In this document: positions 1 through 12,050 of the stretch, piece by piece | How the letters are laid out: the number at the start of each line of letters is the position of its first letter | Numbering within the stretch: the stretch's first letter is position 1 | Source: Diphasiastrum complanatum | Lineage: Eukaryota > Streptophyta > Lycopodiopsida > Lycopodiales > Lycopodiaceae | DNA length: 64,000 nt | Reading direction: 5' to 3' | Assembly: GCA_029204225.1 (NCBI GenBank) | Contig: CM055107.1 | Coordinates: 3,903,079 to 3,967,078 of the forward strand | Program-made: the position numbers and the translations under genes | Notes under the pieces: model-generated | The model's input: only the letters and a program-made list of their open reading frames with translations | What the model was told of the DNA's origin: nothing | Databases searched by the model: none

Positions 1-1102
1 ATGGTTTCATTGTATCAACACGTTCTTGATCGATCATGAATTCCAACCTAGCTCTGTAGACTGTAATGCATATTTCAAAGCTGTTGATCAATTCTTTGTC
101 ATCATACACTTAATGTGGATAATACATTGTTGTTTGAAATTAATATTGCTTTGACAAAGGATACAAAGAGGATGCTATACCAAGAATTCAAGAAAAGATC
201 TTGGAGAAGTGCACTATTGTCTCGGGATTCAAATCCACAAAGATAGGAGTCGAAGACTTCTCTATATCACCCATAAGAGGTACTTTCATAATTTGCTGAT
301 GAAATTCAATTTCATGAATTGCAAACTTATACATAATCCCATGGATCCAGGTCTCAAATTATCCAAGGAACAATGCCCTCAGACTAATGAGAAGAAGGCA
401 AAAATGAAGGGGTATCTATACCAATCTATTATCGGGTCCCTGATGTATGCAATGATCTTGACCAGACCAGATCTTGCATACGCCATCAATTTCTTGAGTC
501 AGTACATGACCAATCCTGGCATGATCCATTGGATCTTTTAAAGTAATCAGATATGTACGAGCTACTATTGACCTATGTATTTGCTATGGTGATGTTGATT
601 CATCCAATATCCATGCACTTCATGGATATATAGATGCAAATTTGGCAGGCGATGTTGACACCAGAAAATCGAATTCTGGATTTATCTTCCAACTCAATAA
701 TGGTCCGATATCTTGGAATAGTCAAAAGCAGACCTCCACTACAATGTCATCCACAGAATTTGAATACATTGCAGCCTCTCAACCTACCAAAGAGGCAATT
801 TGGTTGAGGTATTTACTATCTGATATTGGTCTAAGATAGTCTGCTCAACAATAATACAATTTGATAATCAGAGTTCTATTGCATTATCTATCAATCCTAG
901 ATTTCATTCTAGGAGTAAGCACATCGAAATCAAATATCACTACATCAAGAGCATGATACTCAACAAGGAAGTAAGTTTGAAATTCTTTAGAACCCTGTAC
1001 ATGGTAGCTGACATATTCACAAAAGGATGGAATCAAGAAGCACACAAGAATTTTTGTGCTATCTTGAATTTGCAAATCAAGGCATTCAAGGAACCAGATT
1101 AA
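1..1102 (+). mobile_element. Ty1/copia pol 3' part (RT end and RNase H), family 1, decayed
   Basis: This stretch encodes the C-terminal part of a copia reverse transcriptase followed by RNase H. The RT part is readable at 209-541 (YCLGIQIHKD, then LMYAMILTRPDLAYA). The RNase H part is at 642-839 (TRKSNSGFIF, PISWNSQKQT) and continues in another frame through SRSKHIEIKYHYIK and MVADIFTKG to a stop at 1100-1102. Two or more frameshifts and lost start sites show that it is not functional. The upstream part of the element lies outside the window. A purine tract (about 1101-1109) and an LTR follow directly, as expected at a copia 3' end. The domain assignment is secure; the family label is my own and is based on similarity to the copies at 4.5-5.4 kb and 49.3-50.3 kb. 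Confidence 0.9.
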
Positions 1103-1109
1103 GAGGGGG

Positions 1110-1746
1110 TGATGAATTTCTATCCTCTCCATCCCTATCTCTCTCTTTGCTAATCTAGATCCATTTATTATGCTATTGTAAATATTTCTACAGTCGCATA
1201 CCCTACATAAATACAAGTAAAGTCGATGACAATGTTCCATCGACTTGCCCGACATCAACTTTTGAAAACATAAGAGCAGCACTTGACTTGTCCAAAGTTT
1301 GCAACTTATCTGAAGTCTCCGACTTGTCCGATGTCTCAAACTTCTCAGCCTTCTCAACTTGTCCAAAGTTTGCACATTGTCCGAAGTCTTTGACTTCTCA
1401 GCCTTGTCCAACTTCTGAGTCCGACATCGAAGTTTGTCGAACCTTTGATGTCGACTATCCGACTTCTTTAAAAGTCGACGTAAGTGCCAACTCTCAAAGT
1501 CGATATCATCAAATTGGCAGCTCAACCATACTTCACCACAGCCGGACACAATCTCCATCTTTTGTCCGAAGGCGACTGCCAACAACACATACTGCTCTAA
1601 TCCTAATTCGAAAGATTAACTATTCTTTTAATCAATTAGCCATGTGCATATATATAGCAACCTATCAGTTGTTTCGATTAACAAGTTACTACAAGAAGCT
1701 CCATCTACCAGTTATATGAACATTGAATCAACTCACTTGTTGATCA
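1110..1746 (+). repeat. 3' LTR of the copia element at 1-1102
   Basis: The LTR begins with TGATGAA just after the purine tract GAGGGGG and ends with TTGATCA at 1740-1746. The ends are imperfect inverted repeats with TG...CA termini, giving about 637 bp. The boundaries are inferred from these termini because no second LTR is present in the window. The middle (about 1240-1490) consists of many short variants of CTTGTCCGAAGTC. Confidence 0.7.
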
Positions 1747-1764
1747 ATTCAATCAAGTCGAGCT

Positions 1765-3338
1765 TCAGAGCGCAATTGTTTTGATCTCCCTCTCTGTTAT
1801 CACAGAGTATTGTTTCAAGAAGATCATGACTTTGCATGCATTTTCAGATTGTATTTTGTGTTCCCAATCCGATCGCGAAGCTTCAACCATCTTCGTGATA
1901 ATTCCACAAAGGATCTTGTTCAATGATTTTGCTTGTCCATTGTAGTGTGGGTAATAGGGTGTGCTCTTCCTATGGACAACTAGATAAGAGGATAACAAGT
2001 GAGTGACAGTCTCATTTAGAAAATGCATTCCACAATCACTCACAAGTTCCAATGGGCACCCAAAACGTACTAAGATGTTCTCATATAGAAATTTAGTAGT
2101 GGAATTGGCGTCAGCCTTCCTCACTGCTTTGGCTTCTATCCATTTGGTCAAGTAATCAGTGGCTACAATGATATATTGAGCTTGGGAGCCATGGGCAGCT
2201 GGACAAATAGGTCCGACATAGTCAATGCCCCATTTCTCAAATGGCATTTCAGCCAGTATAGGTCATAACAACATTCTATTCATTTCATGGGTTCAATTGA
2301 ACCGTTGGCACATGTCACACCTTTTTACCTGATAGTGAATATCTTTGAACATTGTAAGCCACCACAAGCCGTGTTGTAGCACTTTCCTACTGGTAGCTTC
2401 GATAGTGAAATGTCCGCACCTATTCCTTCGTGGGCGATACTCACTACTTGGGACACTTTGTGCGGTAGGACACAACGACGTATGATTCCATCATTATAGA
2501 TGCGATAAAGTTGTCCTGCTATCAACATGAAAGGAGCAGATTTGATGATCAACATGCGTCACTCGATCTTGTTCATCTTAGGGGGAGGATGTCCTGACAT
2601 AAGATAGCCAATGATGTTGGCAGTCCAATTAGGGAGGGCATCGACATGGAATAGGATTGCGTCAGAGTCCATGAAAATTTTAAGAAATTTTGAAGAAAAT
2701 TCTTAAAGACATAAATCATCACTTGTTGGAAGGTGTCGGGAGCGTTGCACAATCCAAGTGGCATCACTCTGTAGGAGTACGTTCCACTCAGTGGAGAATG
2801 CAGTTTTGTGCTAATCTTTTGGGGCTTTCTACACCTAGTTATAGCCACTAAACCCATCTAGAAAGCTATAGGCCTATGCTCCGGTTATTCTCTCTAGCAC
2901 ATTTTTCATGAAGGGTAAGGGAAAATGGTCCTTGTTGGTCACTGAATTCAGTTTCTTGTGGTCCACACAGATTCTAAGTTTTTCACTTTTATTAGGTACT
3001 ACTACAATTGGCGATACCCAATCCGTGTGTTCCATCTCGTAGATGAATCCTACATTGAGAAGCTTTTTCAACTCTTCTTGGATTAGCTGGACATAGTGCA
3101 GATTAGACTTGTAAGGTCTACTAATGGTGGGTTTCGCTCCACAACCAGTGGAATGGGATGAACCACAACATCTGGCGATATGCCCTTCAGCTTAGCATAA
3201 TTCCAAGCAAGACAGTCACGGTATTTGTGAAGAAGGGCCTTAAGATCTTCGAGTTTCTCTCCTTCTACGTCTTCTCCAACATATAGCATATCTTTGACTT
3301 TCCTCTCCTTCTCTCCTTCGTAAACGTTGGCTCCTTGG
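1765..3338 (-). mobile_element. Ty3/gypsy pol, second half (RT fingers, RNase H end, integrase), decayed
   Basis: Reading the minus strand from 3338 down, the order is an RT-upstream segment (DCLAWNYAKLKGISPD), RT fingers (WVSPIVVVPNKSEKLRICVD at about 2874-3071), RT palm start (YSRVMPLG-like, about 2780), the end of an RNase H/linker region (about 2560-2680), the integrase zinc-binding part (VKRCDMCQRFN, 2293-2330) and the integrase core (FEKWGIDYVGPI to TPYYPHYNGQAK, 1860-2247). The catalytic FMDD part of RT and most of RNase H are missing. Frame changes and stops show it is dead. The left end is cut at about 1750 by the copia LTR. The first half of the same element appears to lie at 8.9-11.2 kb, separated by inserted copia DNA. 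Confidence 0.88.
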
Positions 3339-4531
3339 TGTCGGAAATAGGTGAGTAATAGAATGCAAAAAATTCCTACTTCCAATGCATGACTACGCCT
3401 ATGAAAAATTGAACAAAGCAGTAGTGATGGAAATCATGTCCAATCTTTACCAACTAACTTTCACTAGCTACTAAGTGATTACGTAGCCAAACATAAAGTA
3501 TTGAATTCTCAGACAATTTCTATCAATTACAAAAGCAATACAGAGATGCATGCATTCTGACACAAACTGAATGCAATAAAGAAATAGTATTGATTCAGAA
3601 AAACAAGATCATCTGCTAATGAGTTCAAGACAATAGCGGATAGAAACCACGCATTCTAAAGTTGTCTTTGAGTAACTGAGAATAAGTCTGAAATAAGCAA
3701 TTCTGCTGATAAGCAGTAGCGCAGTAGCAACTCTAAAATAAATCTCTAAAGACTAGAATGCTGAAGAGACTTCAATCTCGAGAGCTTGATAGAGAGCTAA
3801 CAACAATACTTTCTGATTGTGAATGATCTACTTGATGAGAGCGCAGGAAATGTCATGTAATAACACTCAACTCCTTCACAATTCACAATGTTGATTTTGA
3901 CTTATTGATAATGAGATGTATGAACAGCTGATTTATACTAAGTAATTAGATCATCAAATGTGATTGCCAGTTGGCTGGAGTTCGCTGGCATTCATCCAGT
4001 TCTTCTCAGAACTTGCTTGCTTGTAAGCAGTGACAATTGGCCGTAAACAGTCTGTCTGCATAAATGAACGTAAACAGCCACAGGCAAAAAATGTGACACC
4101 ACATTTTTACTCATAATTTTTAATAGGCAAAAAATGTGAAAAAGGAAACACTACATTTTTGCACATAATTCGTAACAAGCAAAAAATGCAAAAAAGCTGA
4201 CACTGCATCTTTTACACGTAATTCCTGACAGGTGAAAAATGCGAAAAAGTCGACTCTACATTTTTACACGCAATTCCTGACAAGCAAAAAATGCAAAAAA
4301 GCCAACACTGCATTTTTACACGAGATTTCTGACAGCAACACTATCAGGTTTGTAGAGAGAGAAAATGTGATACTGTTGTCAAACTCCGTGTATTTCTACA
4401 GACTACTATGTAAAAACACTTGTAATTCTGCAGACTGTATAAAGACACGAGAAAATCCGCAGAATGGATAAACAGTTGGATGAACATTAAAAACCGATTA
4501 GTTGATTAGTAAGAAGGAGAATAATCCAACA
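3339..4531 (-). repeat. Copia family 1 LTR (3' LTR of a minus-strand element)
   Basis: On the minus strand this LTR starts TGTTGGATTATTC at 4531 and ends CCGACA at 3339, about 1193 bp, immediately after the purine tract AAGGGGG that follows the RNase H stop. A diverged plus-strand piece of the same LTR lies at 33738-33945 (shared text such as CATACAGTCTG-like and AATTACAAGTG blocks). The LTR end abuts the gypsy coding sequence at 3338, so this is the insertion boundary. Internally, 4085-4330 contains four or five short tandem variants of a GCAAAAAATGCAAAAAAG block. Confidence 0.75.
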
Positions 4532-4534
4532 CAC

Positions 4535-4861
4535 CCCCTTAATCTGAATCCATGAATGCCTTGACCTTTAAACTTAGTTTTGCACAAAAACTTTTGTGTG
4601 CATCCAAGCTTAATGCTTTGGTAAAAATATATGTCGTCATATCTTGCGTTCGACAGTACTGCAATCTGACCTCTTCGTTGAGAACTTTGCTTTTGACAAA
4701 GTAATACTTCAGTTCAATGCTTACTCCTAGAATGAAATCTAGGGTTGGCTGATAAGGCAATGACACTTTGATTATCACAAAATAATAATGTTGGAGCAGA
4801 TTGATTCAGATTGATATCTGAAAGTAAGTTTCTCAACCAAATTGCTTCCTTTGTAGCTTGT
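4535..4861 (-). mobile_element. Copia family 1 RNase H fragment, 5'-truncated
   Basis: The minus strand encodes the last part of copia RNase H (KYYFVKSKVLNEEVRLQYC, then DMTTYIFTKALSLDAHK) ending at a stop at 4536-4538. The fragment begins abruptly at about 4861, where it meets a plus-strand copy of the upstream part of the same kind of RNase H. A purine tract and LTR follow on its 3' side (4531 down). Confidence 0.85.
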
Positions 4862-5447
4862 GAGGCTACGGAAGGCTCTTATTCGAGTCATGAGATATAT
4901 TCGAGCTACCATGGACCAGTGCATATGCTATGGAGATGTCAGCAACGACAATCGTCATCAACTCAGTGGCTATTCTGATGCAAGCTGGGGAGGAGATGCA
5001 GACAATCGTAAATCCACGTCTGGATTTACATTCTTTTTCAATGGCGGTCCTATTTCGTGGAACAGTCGTAAGCAAACCTCTATCGCACTTTCTTCTATTG
5101 AAGCAAAATAACATTGCTGCTTCTCAATCTATTAAAGAAGCGTTTTGGTTGAGAAATTTGCTGTCAGACATCAATCTGTATCAATACAGCCCCACAATTT
5201 TGTTTTGTGATAACCAAAGTGCTATTGCCTTATCGGCCAACCCTAGATTTCATTCTAGGAGTAAGCACATTAAAATCAGATATCACTACATCAGGGGCAA
5301 GGTTTTCGACAGGGAGGTAAGCTTAACGTACTGCAGAACGCAGGACATGGTTGCAGACATTTTCACGAAAGCACTAAGTATTAATGCACACAACAAATTT
5401 TGTGCATTGTTCAGTCTGAAGATCAAGGCATTCACAGATCCAGATTA
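4862..5447 (+). mobile_element. Copia family 1 RNase H, plus strand, frameshifted
   Basis: Translation from 4862 gives the copia RNase H region (MRYIRATMDQCICYGDV, YSDASWGGDADNRKSTSGF, PISWNSRKQTSIALSS), breaks at a stop at about 5109, and continues in another frame through CDNQSAIALSANPRFHSRSK and MVADIFTKALSINAHNKF to a stop at 5446-5448. The first catalytic Asp (in YSDASW) and the DNQSAI motif are present. The two fragments at 4535-4861 and 4862-5447 meet head to head. A run of 13 G follows as a degenerate purine tract. Confidence 0.88.
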
Positions 5448-5460
5448 GGGGGGGGGGGGG
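5448..5460 (+). other. Expanded polypurine tract (13 consecutive G)
   Basis: The normal copia tract at this position is AAGGGGG-like. Here it is a pure run of 13 G directly after the RNase H stop, and the TGTTGGA start of the LTR has been lost. This is probably slippage, or it may be a sequencing or assembly artefact. Confidence 0.6.
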
Positions 5461-6526
5461 ACTCCTTCTACTCTCCTAAATCCCATTTTTAATCTGCCTC
5501 CATTCTTGCTGCATATTTACTAACGTTGTCACGCAGCCTGCATATTTACACGCAAATTCGCACAAACGAATAAAGGGCGAAAGAATCGCGAACACTGTGT
5601 TTTTATACAGGTTATGGTGACAGGCCAAAAAAGGACACTATCCTACAGAATGACAAAGGTGTCCTAAAAGCTAAGGCACCCTATAAATCTTATCCTAAGG
5701 CCATTCATAAGAGTGACCCACTTTTCACATCATCACCAACGTTCACTTCAGCACTGGCTGATGTCGCACCCTTTTTACGCTCACCCCATGCAGTTGCGCT
5801 AACAGATTGGACAACGATTGCAGCCACCCACGATCTCCTACAAACAGCACATCCACTCTGTACTTTCACATCTGCACAGCGGTAATATTATGTATATATA
5901 CATATTCTGGACACCATTCAGAAGATGATGATGATCAGATGATCAAGTGAGAGAAGAAGAGACAGAGAAGAGGTTTCATTCCTCATTACAGACAAAATAA
6001 GCTTCGTAGGGCACGCGGTTTCGTCCGCTATTGTATTGTGCTCTGCCGCATTATTAGTTTGTATACATGATATACTTAATCTGATACAACTCTTTGTTCT
6101 GCATTCAGATATGTGTTAATCTTGCTATGCTTGTTCTTGATTTTGTCTGACCTTTCTAGTTGCTCTTTCTAGTAATAGACGATCAACTTTTAGTCTTGTC
6201 TTTCGCAAATAATTCGCCACTAATTATCAGTCGAGCACAGTCTAGCTCTTCGCAGATTATTCGCGACAGATAATTTGTCTTGCAATTATTCATCTAGCGT
6301 TTCATCCATAAAATGTTTGGCTACGTAATCTAGAATGACTGTGATTTCTATCACTAAAGTTCTCTTTATTCTGATAGGCATAGTCATGCTTACGGAGAGA
6401 GTCAAATAATTCATTCCATTGCGCACGAACATTTTTTGTTCGAGTTCGCTTCTCGTTCGTTTCTTGTTCGAGTTCGTTTCTCATTTGTGTTCATCATTAA
6501 TTTTCCCCCCCTCTCTCTCTCCAATA
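5461..6526 (+). repeat. Copia family 1 LTR, plus strand (upstream member of a pair)
   Basis: This LTR matches the sequence at 7002-8133 in the same orientation. Shared blocks include TACTCTCCTAAATCC, GACACTATCCTACA, ACGGTTTCGTCCGCTATTGT and TGTTTGGCTACGTAATC. The start is eroded by the G run and the end is degenerate (CCAATA at about 6521). It is about 1066 bp long and carries indels relative to its partner. Confidence 0.75.
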
Positions 6527-6529
6527 TGT

Positions 6530-6835
6530 AGCAAATCTCGAAGTCCATCAAATGGATCTCCAGACAGCTTTCCTCAATAAGATCATTGAAGAAATTTTTT
6601 TCATGTCACAGCCAAAAGGATACGAGTTGAGGGTGAGCAACACCTTGTGCACAAAATTCACAAGGCAATCTATGGGCTGAAATAGTCACCCAGAGCTGGG
6701 TTCCAGAAAATAAATGTATTTTTTTTATTGAGAATAATTTTATTCCAAACTCAGTAGATTCGAATGTCCACTTCAAATCTGTATCGGATTTCTTCATCAC
6801 CATCACTCTCTATGCATAAAAAGTCTAAAACTATG
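6530..6835 (+). mobile_element. Copia reverse transcriptase fragment between two LTRs
   Basis: Plus-strand translation gives QMDLQTAFLNKIIEEIFF then MSQPKGYE, the signature of the copia RT fingers (Asp in the QMD motif). It continues with degenerate SPRAG and a block like IPNSVDSNVHFKS-FFITITLY where the YVDD motif should approach. Several frameshifts are present. There is no primer-binding site after the upstream LTR, so this is an internally deleted remnant. From 6835 to 7001 I see nothing recognisable. Confidence 0.75.
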
Positions 6836-7001
6836 GTCCATATAAAGTTTCATCGATATTGTCTCATCATTGTTATATGCTCGGGAGAGGAGTGTCCTAC
6901 CAAGTTCCACGACCATTTGATTATGGCGAGGCCATAATCAAGTCTTCTAATTTCACTTCTTACTTTGGTTGCCTTTTTAAATTAAGATAACTTTGATAAA
7001 G

Positions 7002-8133
7002 TGCTGGATTTATCTCCTCTACTCTCCTAAATCCAATGTTAATCTGCCTCCATTCATGCTGTTGTATTTTACTTGTGTTGTTGCATAGTCTGCATATTTA
7101 CATGTAAAATAAGACATGCGAATAAAACGCGACTGTCTGCATAAATACAAGTAATTTCCACAGGCGAAAAACGTGACGTTGTGTTTTTACACGTGATTTG
7201 TGACAGGCAAAAAAGATGACACTATCCTACAAATGCAAGAGGTGTCCTTATAGAAAAACGAAGGTACCTTGTAAATCAGTTTTTAAGGCATTTGTCAAAG
7301 TGTCATATTTTTTGCATTTTTACCAAGATTAGTTTTTGTGAAGGCGTCGCAGCCTTCTCACGCTCATCCCATGCACTGTGCAATCAGATTTGACAATAAT
7401 AGCAGCCACCCACGATCTCCCATAGACAGCACATCCACTTTGTACTTTCTTCATCTGCACACTTGTAAAATTATGTATATATTGAATACCACCTGCGTAT
7501 TCACATGTGAGAAACAAGTAACAAGCATAATAGCATCAGAAGCTTATCAGAGATAGACACAGTAGATGCTTTTGCGCATTGATTCCTTTCTTCCAGATCT
7601 GTATTGTCAGTAATAGGTTTATCACCTTTACAGATTGTGTGATTAGCTTTGTGAAGCACACGGTTTCGTCCGCTATTGTCTTGTGCTGACCTGCATTATT
7701 GACCTGTATATTTCGCTATACTTAATCTGATTACAGCTCTGTTTGTTCTACGTTCAGATTTGTGTCAATATTGCTATGCTTTTCTACACTTTGTCTGACT
7801 TTCTTATTGCTTAATCTGGTAGTCTGCTCTTCATGAATTATTATTAGTCTAGCTGTTCACGACTAATATTTAGTCTTGCCTTTCGCGACTAATTTGCGAC
7901 TGACAATCAGTCTGTTCGCAACATATTATCATTATGATGTCTTCATGCTTAATGTTTGGCTACGTAATCAGATCGAACGTGATTTCTATCACTAATGTTT
8001 TGTTCGAGTCTGATAGGCATAGTCATGTTTAAGGAAAGAGTGAGATAGCTTATTTCACTGTGCACAAACACTTTCTATTCGAGTTTGTTTCTTTTCGAGC
8101 TATTTTCATTTCTCACACCCCTCTTTCCCAACA
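7002..8133 (+). repeat. Copia family 1 LTR, plus strand (downstream member of a pair)
   Basis: It starts TGCTGGATTTATCTCC at 7002 and ends CCCAACA at 8133, about 1132 bp. The start is close to the TGTTGGATTATTCTCC start seen on the minus strand at 4531. Flanking five-base sequences (TAAAG and TGGAG) do not match as a clean target duplication. From 8134 to 8260 I see no gene. Confidence 0.78.
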
Positions 8134-8255
8134 TGGAGGGAGTGTGGATCCCGTGAATCTTAAAAGAGAAAAGGAGTATGTGGACGTGAGCCTTTGTGCA
8201 ACAACAAAATGTGGCACAACCTATTGCTTCATGTAATAAATTTTTCTTTCATGTG

Positions 8256-8365
<110 letters not shown>

Positions 8366-8879
8366 GGATGCTTCTACGTTTATACTTGCCCTGCTTTGCT
8401 ACCAAACAAGTGGACAACAGACGCACCACCGCCTCCTCAAAAACACAAGATTATAACTCAAAGTAGCCCTCTCTTGCATAATAGGTCCTTTTTTAACTAA
8501 GGGGTTTTTCCCTCCTCAGATTTAAAAACACTCTACAAAATTTTAAAACTTAAAATCCTAACTGGAGGGAAATCAAGTTTCACTCCCTCATGACCTTCCG
8601 AGAAACTACTTTACATAACACCATATAAGCTTGCAGTTTCAAGGATCCCGCTCACATCACCGTGAAGAGTTTGCTTGTTTCTCACATATAGCAAGAGCGC
8701 CCTACCAGTTCCGGATTCGATGACATACTATCTTACAGTAAGCGACTCTCCATTACTTTGGTATTCCAGTGCATTTTCAATGCTTCCGGATTTCAATCAT
8801 ACTTCTTTGTTTAATTGTTGGCTATGGCTAAATCGTGCTCATAACGTAAAGCTCTGTATGAGTCCTTTCTAGTATGATG

Positions 8880-11040
8880 GGTGGAGAAACTTATTGTATT
8901 GTTGAGAGAGATCAATAGATCATTGTCGCCAAGTATTTTGGGAGTTTGGATCCATTCAAGATCCACTTTTTTCACACTATCTCTCCCTCACTGCAGAATC
9001 CTTGTAATGGTTCCTAGGGTATAGCCTCTAGGCTCATCATAAAAAGCGATACAAAGTCTTGATGGCCTTCACTAGATTTATTCGTAGGTTCAGCTAATCT
9101 CTTGATCGGGATGTCATCTTCATCGGAGTACATGTCTACAATAGACCTTCACTTTGGTGATTGCTCAGCTGACGATACATCAAACTGAAGACATTCAACC
9201 ATAGCCAAGGCTTTGGCCCAATTTACTACATCAGTCTGCAAATCGTCGCGTATGACAATTTTCCTCCAATGACGCCCATCATCTGACTTCTCGTCAGAAT
9301 GGATTGTAGTTGCAGAGCATGCACCATGGCTCTTAGGTCAGTGGGTTTCATGACCCAGATATCAGGATCGATCTTAACTGTGGAATTGTGATTCTATAGG
9401 ACGATATGATTTAGTCCCCATCCATGAAGAGCTTGTGATGTTCTGAGCCACGGTCTACCTAGTAGGACACTGTAGGATTGGGGAGATTTGAACAAGTCCA
9501 AGACTGCAGAATCTAGCACGAAACAGATTCTGGCTACTTTGGTGTGCACTTCCTTGGCCATGCCTAATGGTCTTACACTGGATTAGTCAGCTAATTGGAT
9601 CATAAAAGGAGTACTTAACATATGAGTAAGTCCCCATTCGTGATATAGCTTGGAGGAAATGATGCTCACTCTGGATCCGCCATCGACTATGGTTGATTGT
9701 TGTGGAAACCTCCGATGCGTGATTGGGATAGTAGTTACATGCTTGGCATCTTTTTCCCATCCTACCCCTACTTGGTGGACTAGTTGTAATCCCTCTACTT
9801 CTACATCTGGCACCAAATTGGCTGGGTGCACTTCGAGTTTCTCGCTATCTGGTCCATCTATATAAGTTTTCAATCATTCCCAAAGGGTTAGATGCATTTT
9901 GAACAGTGTGCCTATGGGTATTCGGACATCACTTCTCAGTAGATCGACTTGGACAACGGTATGGTCCTTTTTCGTCTCCTTGCTATGGAATGAGACTTCT
10001 AGACCATAATGTTCTTGTGCATTTTGTCCGGTCTCATGAATGATGAACTGCAATAATCTTGGGTTCACTAGGGAGCGAGGGGAAGCGGTAGGCCGTTGAT
10101 CATTATCACCCTCGGGCTGACGTTGGTCTTACTCTTGGATTGTCTCTTTGGCTTGGTCTAGAGCTTGAGCTTCTTTCACCCACTCATTCATTCATCTAAA
10201 ATTACCTTGCTCAACTGTGGGATTCGGGTATTCACCTACATATAGAGAACCGGATGATCCACTAGCGGGACCGGTAGTGGCGGATTTGGTTGGCTCTTTC
10301 TCTTTTCATTTCTAGGCTCTAGTATGGATGAATACCGGCATCGTACATGCCTTGGGTTCTCCTACCACACTCATTATGTATAGAGGGACAGAGACCTCTC
10401 TTTGCTTCTCCTTCCTCATTGGACACGTTAGATATGGGTGTCCGTACCCACAATCACAACATAGTGGTACAAAATTGTCTTGTGGCTTGTTAGGGCACTT
10501 GGCGATCCTATGGTTCTCCACATCCGTAACACTTAAGAGATCACATCCACCGCACAATCTCTTGATCCTATGTAGTCACGTAGGGACTCGGTTTTTCGAT
10601 CCATATGGATACGTCCTAATTGCAAGAAGGGATCTGAAAGGAAGCGGGTGGTTTTGAAGCGTGTGATGAATTCAGCCTGTAAGATGTTCCAATCATCTCG
10701 TTCGTTCTCCTCAAGATTGACATACCAATCTTTTGCAATGTCGATTAGGCATAGATTTAAATATCTTAACAACTCTTGCGGGTTGTTGCCTTTGTAGCTC
10801 TACACGCTTCAGTGTAGATCTGAAGAAATCGTTTCGGATCTCCCGTGCCATCAAACCTCAGAAGGTCGATCTTGGGAAAGTTCCAGACTGTGTGGGGTAC
10901 AAACGGCCTAGGATTGTCCATCGAGGGTAGATCTATGTCAACGGGTTCGTGGAGTATCTCAATGAGTACGTTGACGAATTCCTCAAGGTCAGAAAGATCC
11001 AGAATGGATAATCTCCTACCAGATCTCAGATGTATATAAT
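8880..11040 (-). mobile_element. Ty3/gypsy gag and protease half, minus strand, decayed
   Basis: From 11040 down, the minus strand encodes a retrotransposon gag domain (10533-10772: DIAKDWYVNLEENERDDWN, TRFKTTRF, FLQLGRIHMDRKTESLRDYI), a Cys/His cluster (about 10400-10470: CCDCGYGHPYLTCP), an aspartic protease with DGGSRVSIIS (about 9650-9700) and the protease end SVLLGRPWLRTSQ (about 9430-9480). A linker with NWAKALAMVECLQF and DEDDIPIKRL runs down to about 9000. Frame changes and stops are frequent. The order and strand fit the RT-integrase half at 1765-3338, and the DCLAWNY segment there continues where this half stops. I infer one element split by copia insertion between about 3338 and 8880. 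Confidence 0.85.
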
Positions 11041-12050
11041 GAGACGGAAAGGTGAAGCTATTTTTGGTCTTTTCTTTTTCTTTGTATCTTTGGCCTTTTT
11101 CTGTTTTTCTTCCTTAGATAACTTTTGTAGATCTTTTCTATGTCTAGGCGATCAGATGATGGATCTGAATGAGGATCGAACTGAAATGAAAATGAACTCA
11201 GATCAAATCAGATCGGGGTGAAAATAAAAGTTAGATGGACGTATGGTGGCATAAATGCGAATCCAAAAGGCAATCAGAGAGAGTAAAAATAATAGAAAAG
11301 TGCAGATGGGTTCTGATTGTCAAATGTTTAAGAAAATTTTTGGTTTTCACTGTTGGCGAGTTAGGCACTGTCGAGTCAAACAGTGCGAGTCAGACTTTTT
11401 GACCTCTCGAGCTACCTACTTGCTAATATTGATGATCAGAGTTATTTAAAAAAGTGGCGAGTCAGATGGAGCAGGTGGTGAGTCAAGAAATGTGCGACTC
11501 AAATATGGCAGGAGTTAGAGACAAATTTTGACTCGCCGGTTTGGTAGAAGGTAGATCAAGAGGTGCACTTGCTACTGTATTGATGGAAAGTCAAAATACT
11601 GAAGATCAGAGAGAAATCTCATTGGCTAGTTATACAGGGCGCGAGTCAAGACGAAGTGTGAGTCAAATAAATTTAGCAAAAAATAAAAAATGGGCATGAA
11701 ATTTGAAATGGTGAGTTAGTCAGTTTGACTCTCGATCTCCAGATTGGTAGATCTGAGGCTGCTAGTCACTCTGTACTGATGGCGAGTCAAATGGCTGAGA
11801 AAAATTGCAAAAAATCAAGTTGGCGAGTCAAGACTCTGTTGGTGAGTTGGAGCGCGAGTTAAAATTTTGACTCGCCGAGATCACATATCAGAGCCTGAGG
11901 TCTGCTCAGCACATTGGAATAGTGGCGAGTCATGAAGGTATGAAAAAGTGGAAAAAATCCTGTAGGCGAGTCCGAAACCTGTCAAAATACAACAAAATTT
12001 CAAGCAACATGCAAATAGAGAACCCATCTAAGAGTAGCTTATAGCACCAT
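11041..12050 (-). other. Gypsy untranslated leader with a repeated GCGAGTCA motif
   Basis: This stretch lies between the primer-binding site and gag and has no credible open frame. From about 11354 to 11970 it is studded with GCGAGTCA, GTGAGTCA or the reverse TGACTCGCC, roughly 18 occurrences in about 620 bp on both strands. A five-base GAGTC/GACTC core would be expected about once by chance. Confidence 0.7.

Noticed and set aside
884-1588. Minus-strand frame of 234 codons
   Set aside because: It lies antisense to copia RNase H and its LTR and spans the short CTTGTCC-type repeats. The composition is odd and it matches no domain.
3334-3338. CTTGG as a proven target duplication for the copia block at 3339
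   Set aside because: No matching CTTGG was found next to an LTR end on the far side (8133 is followed by TGGAG), so the duplication is not demonstrated.
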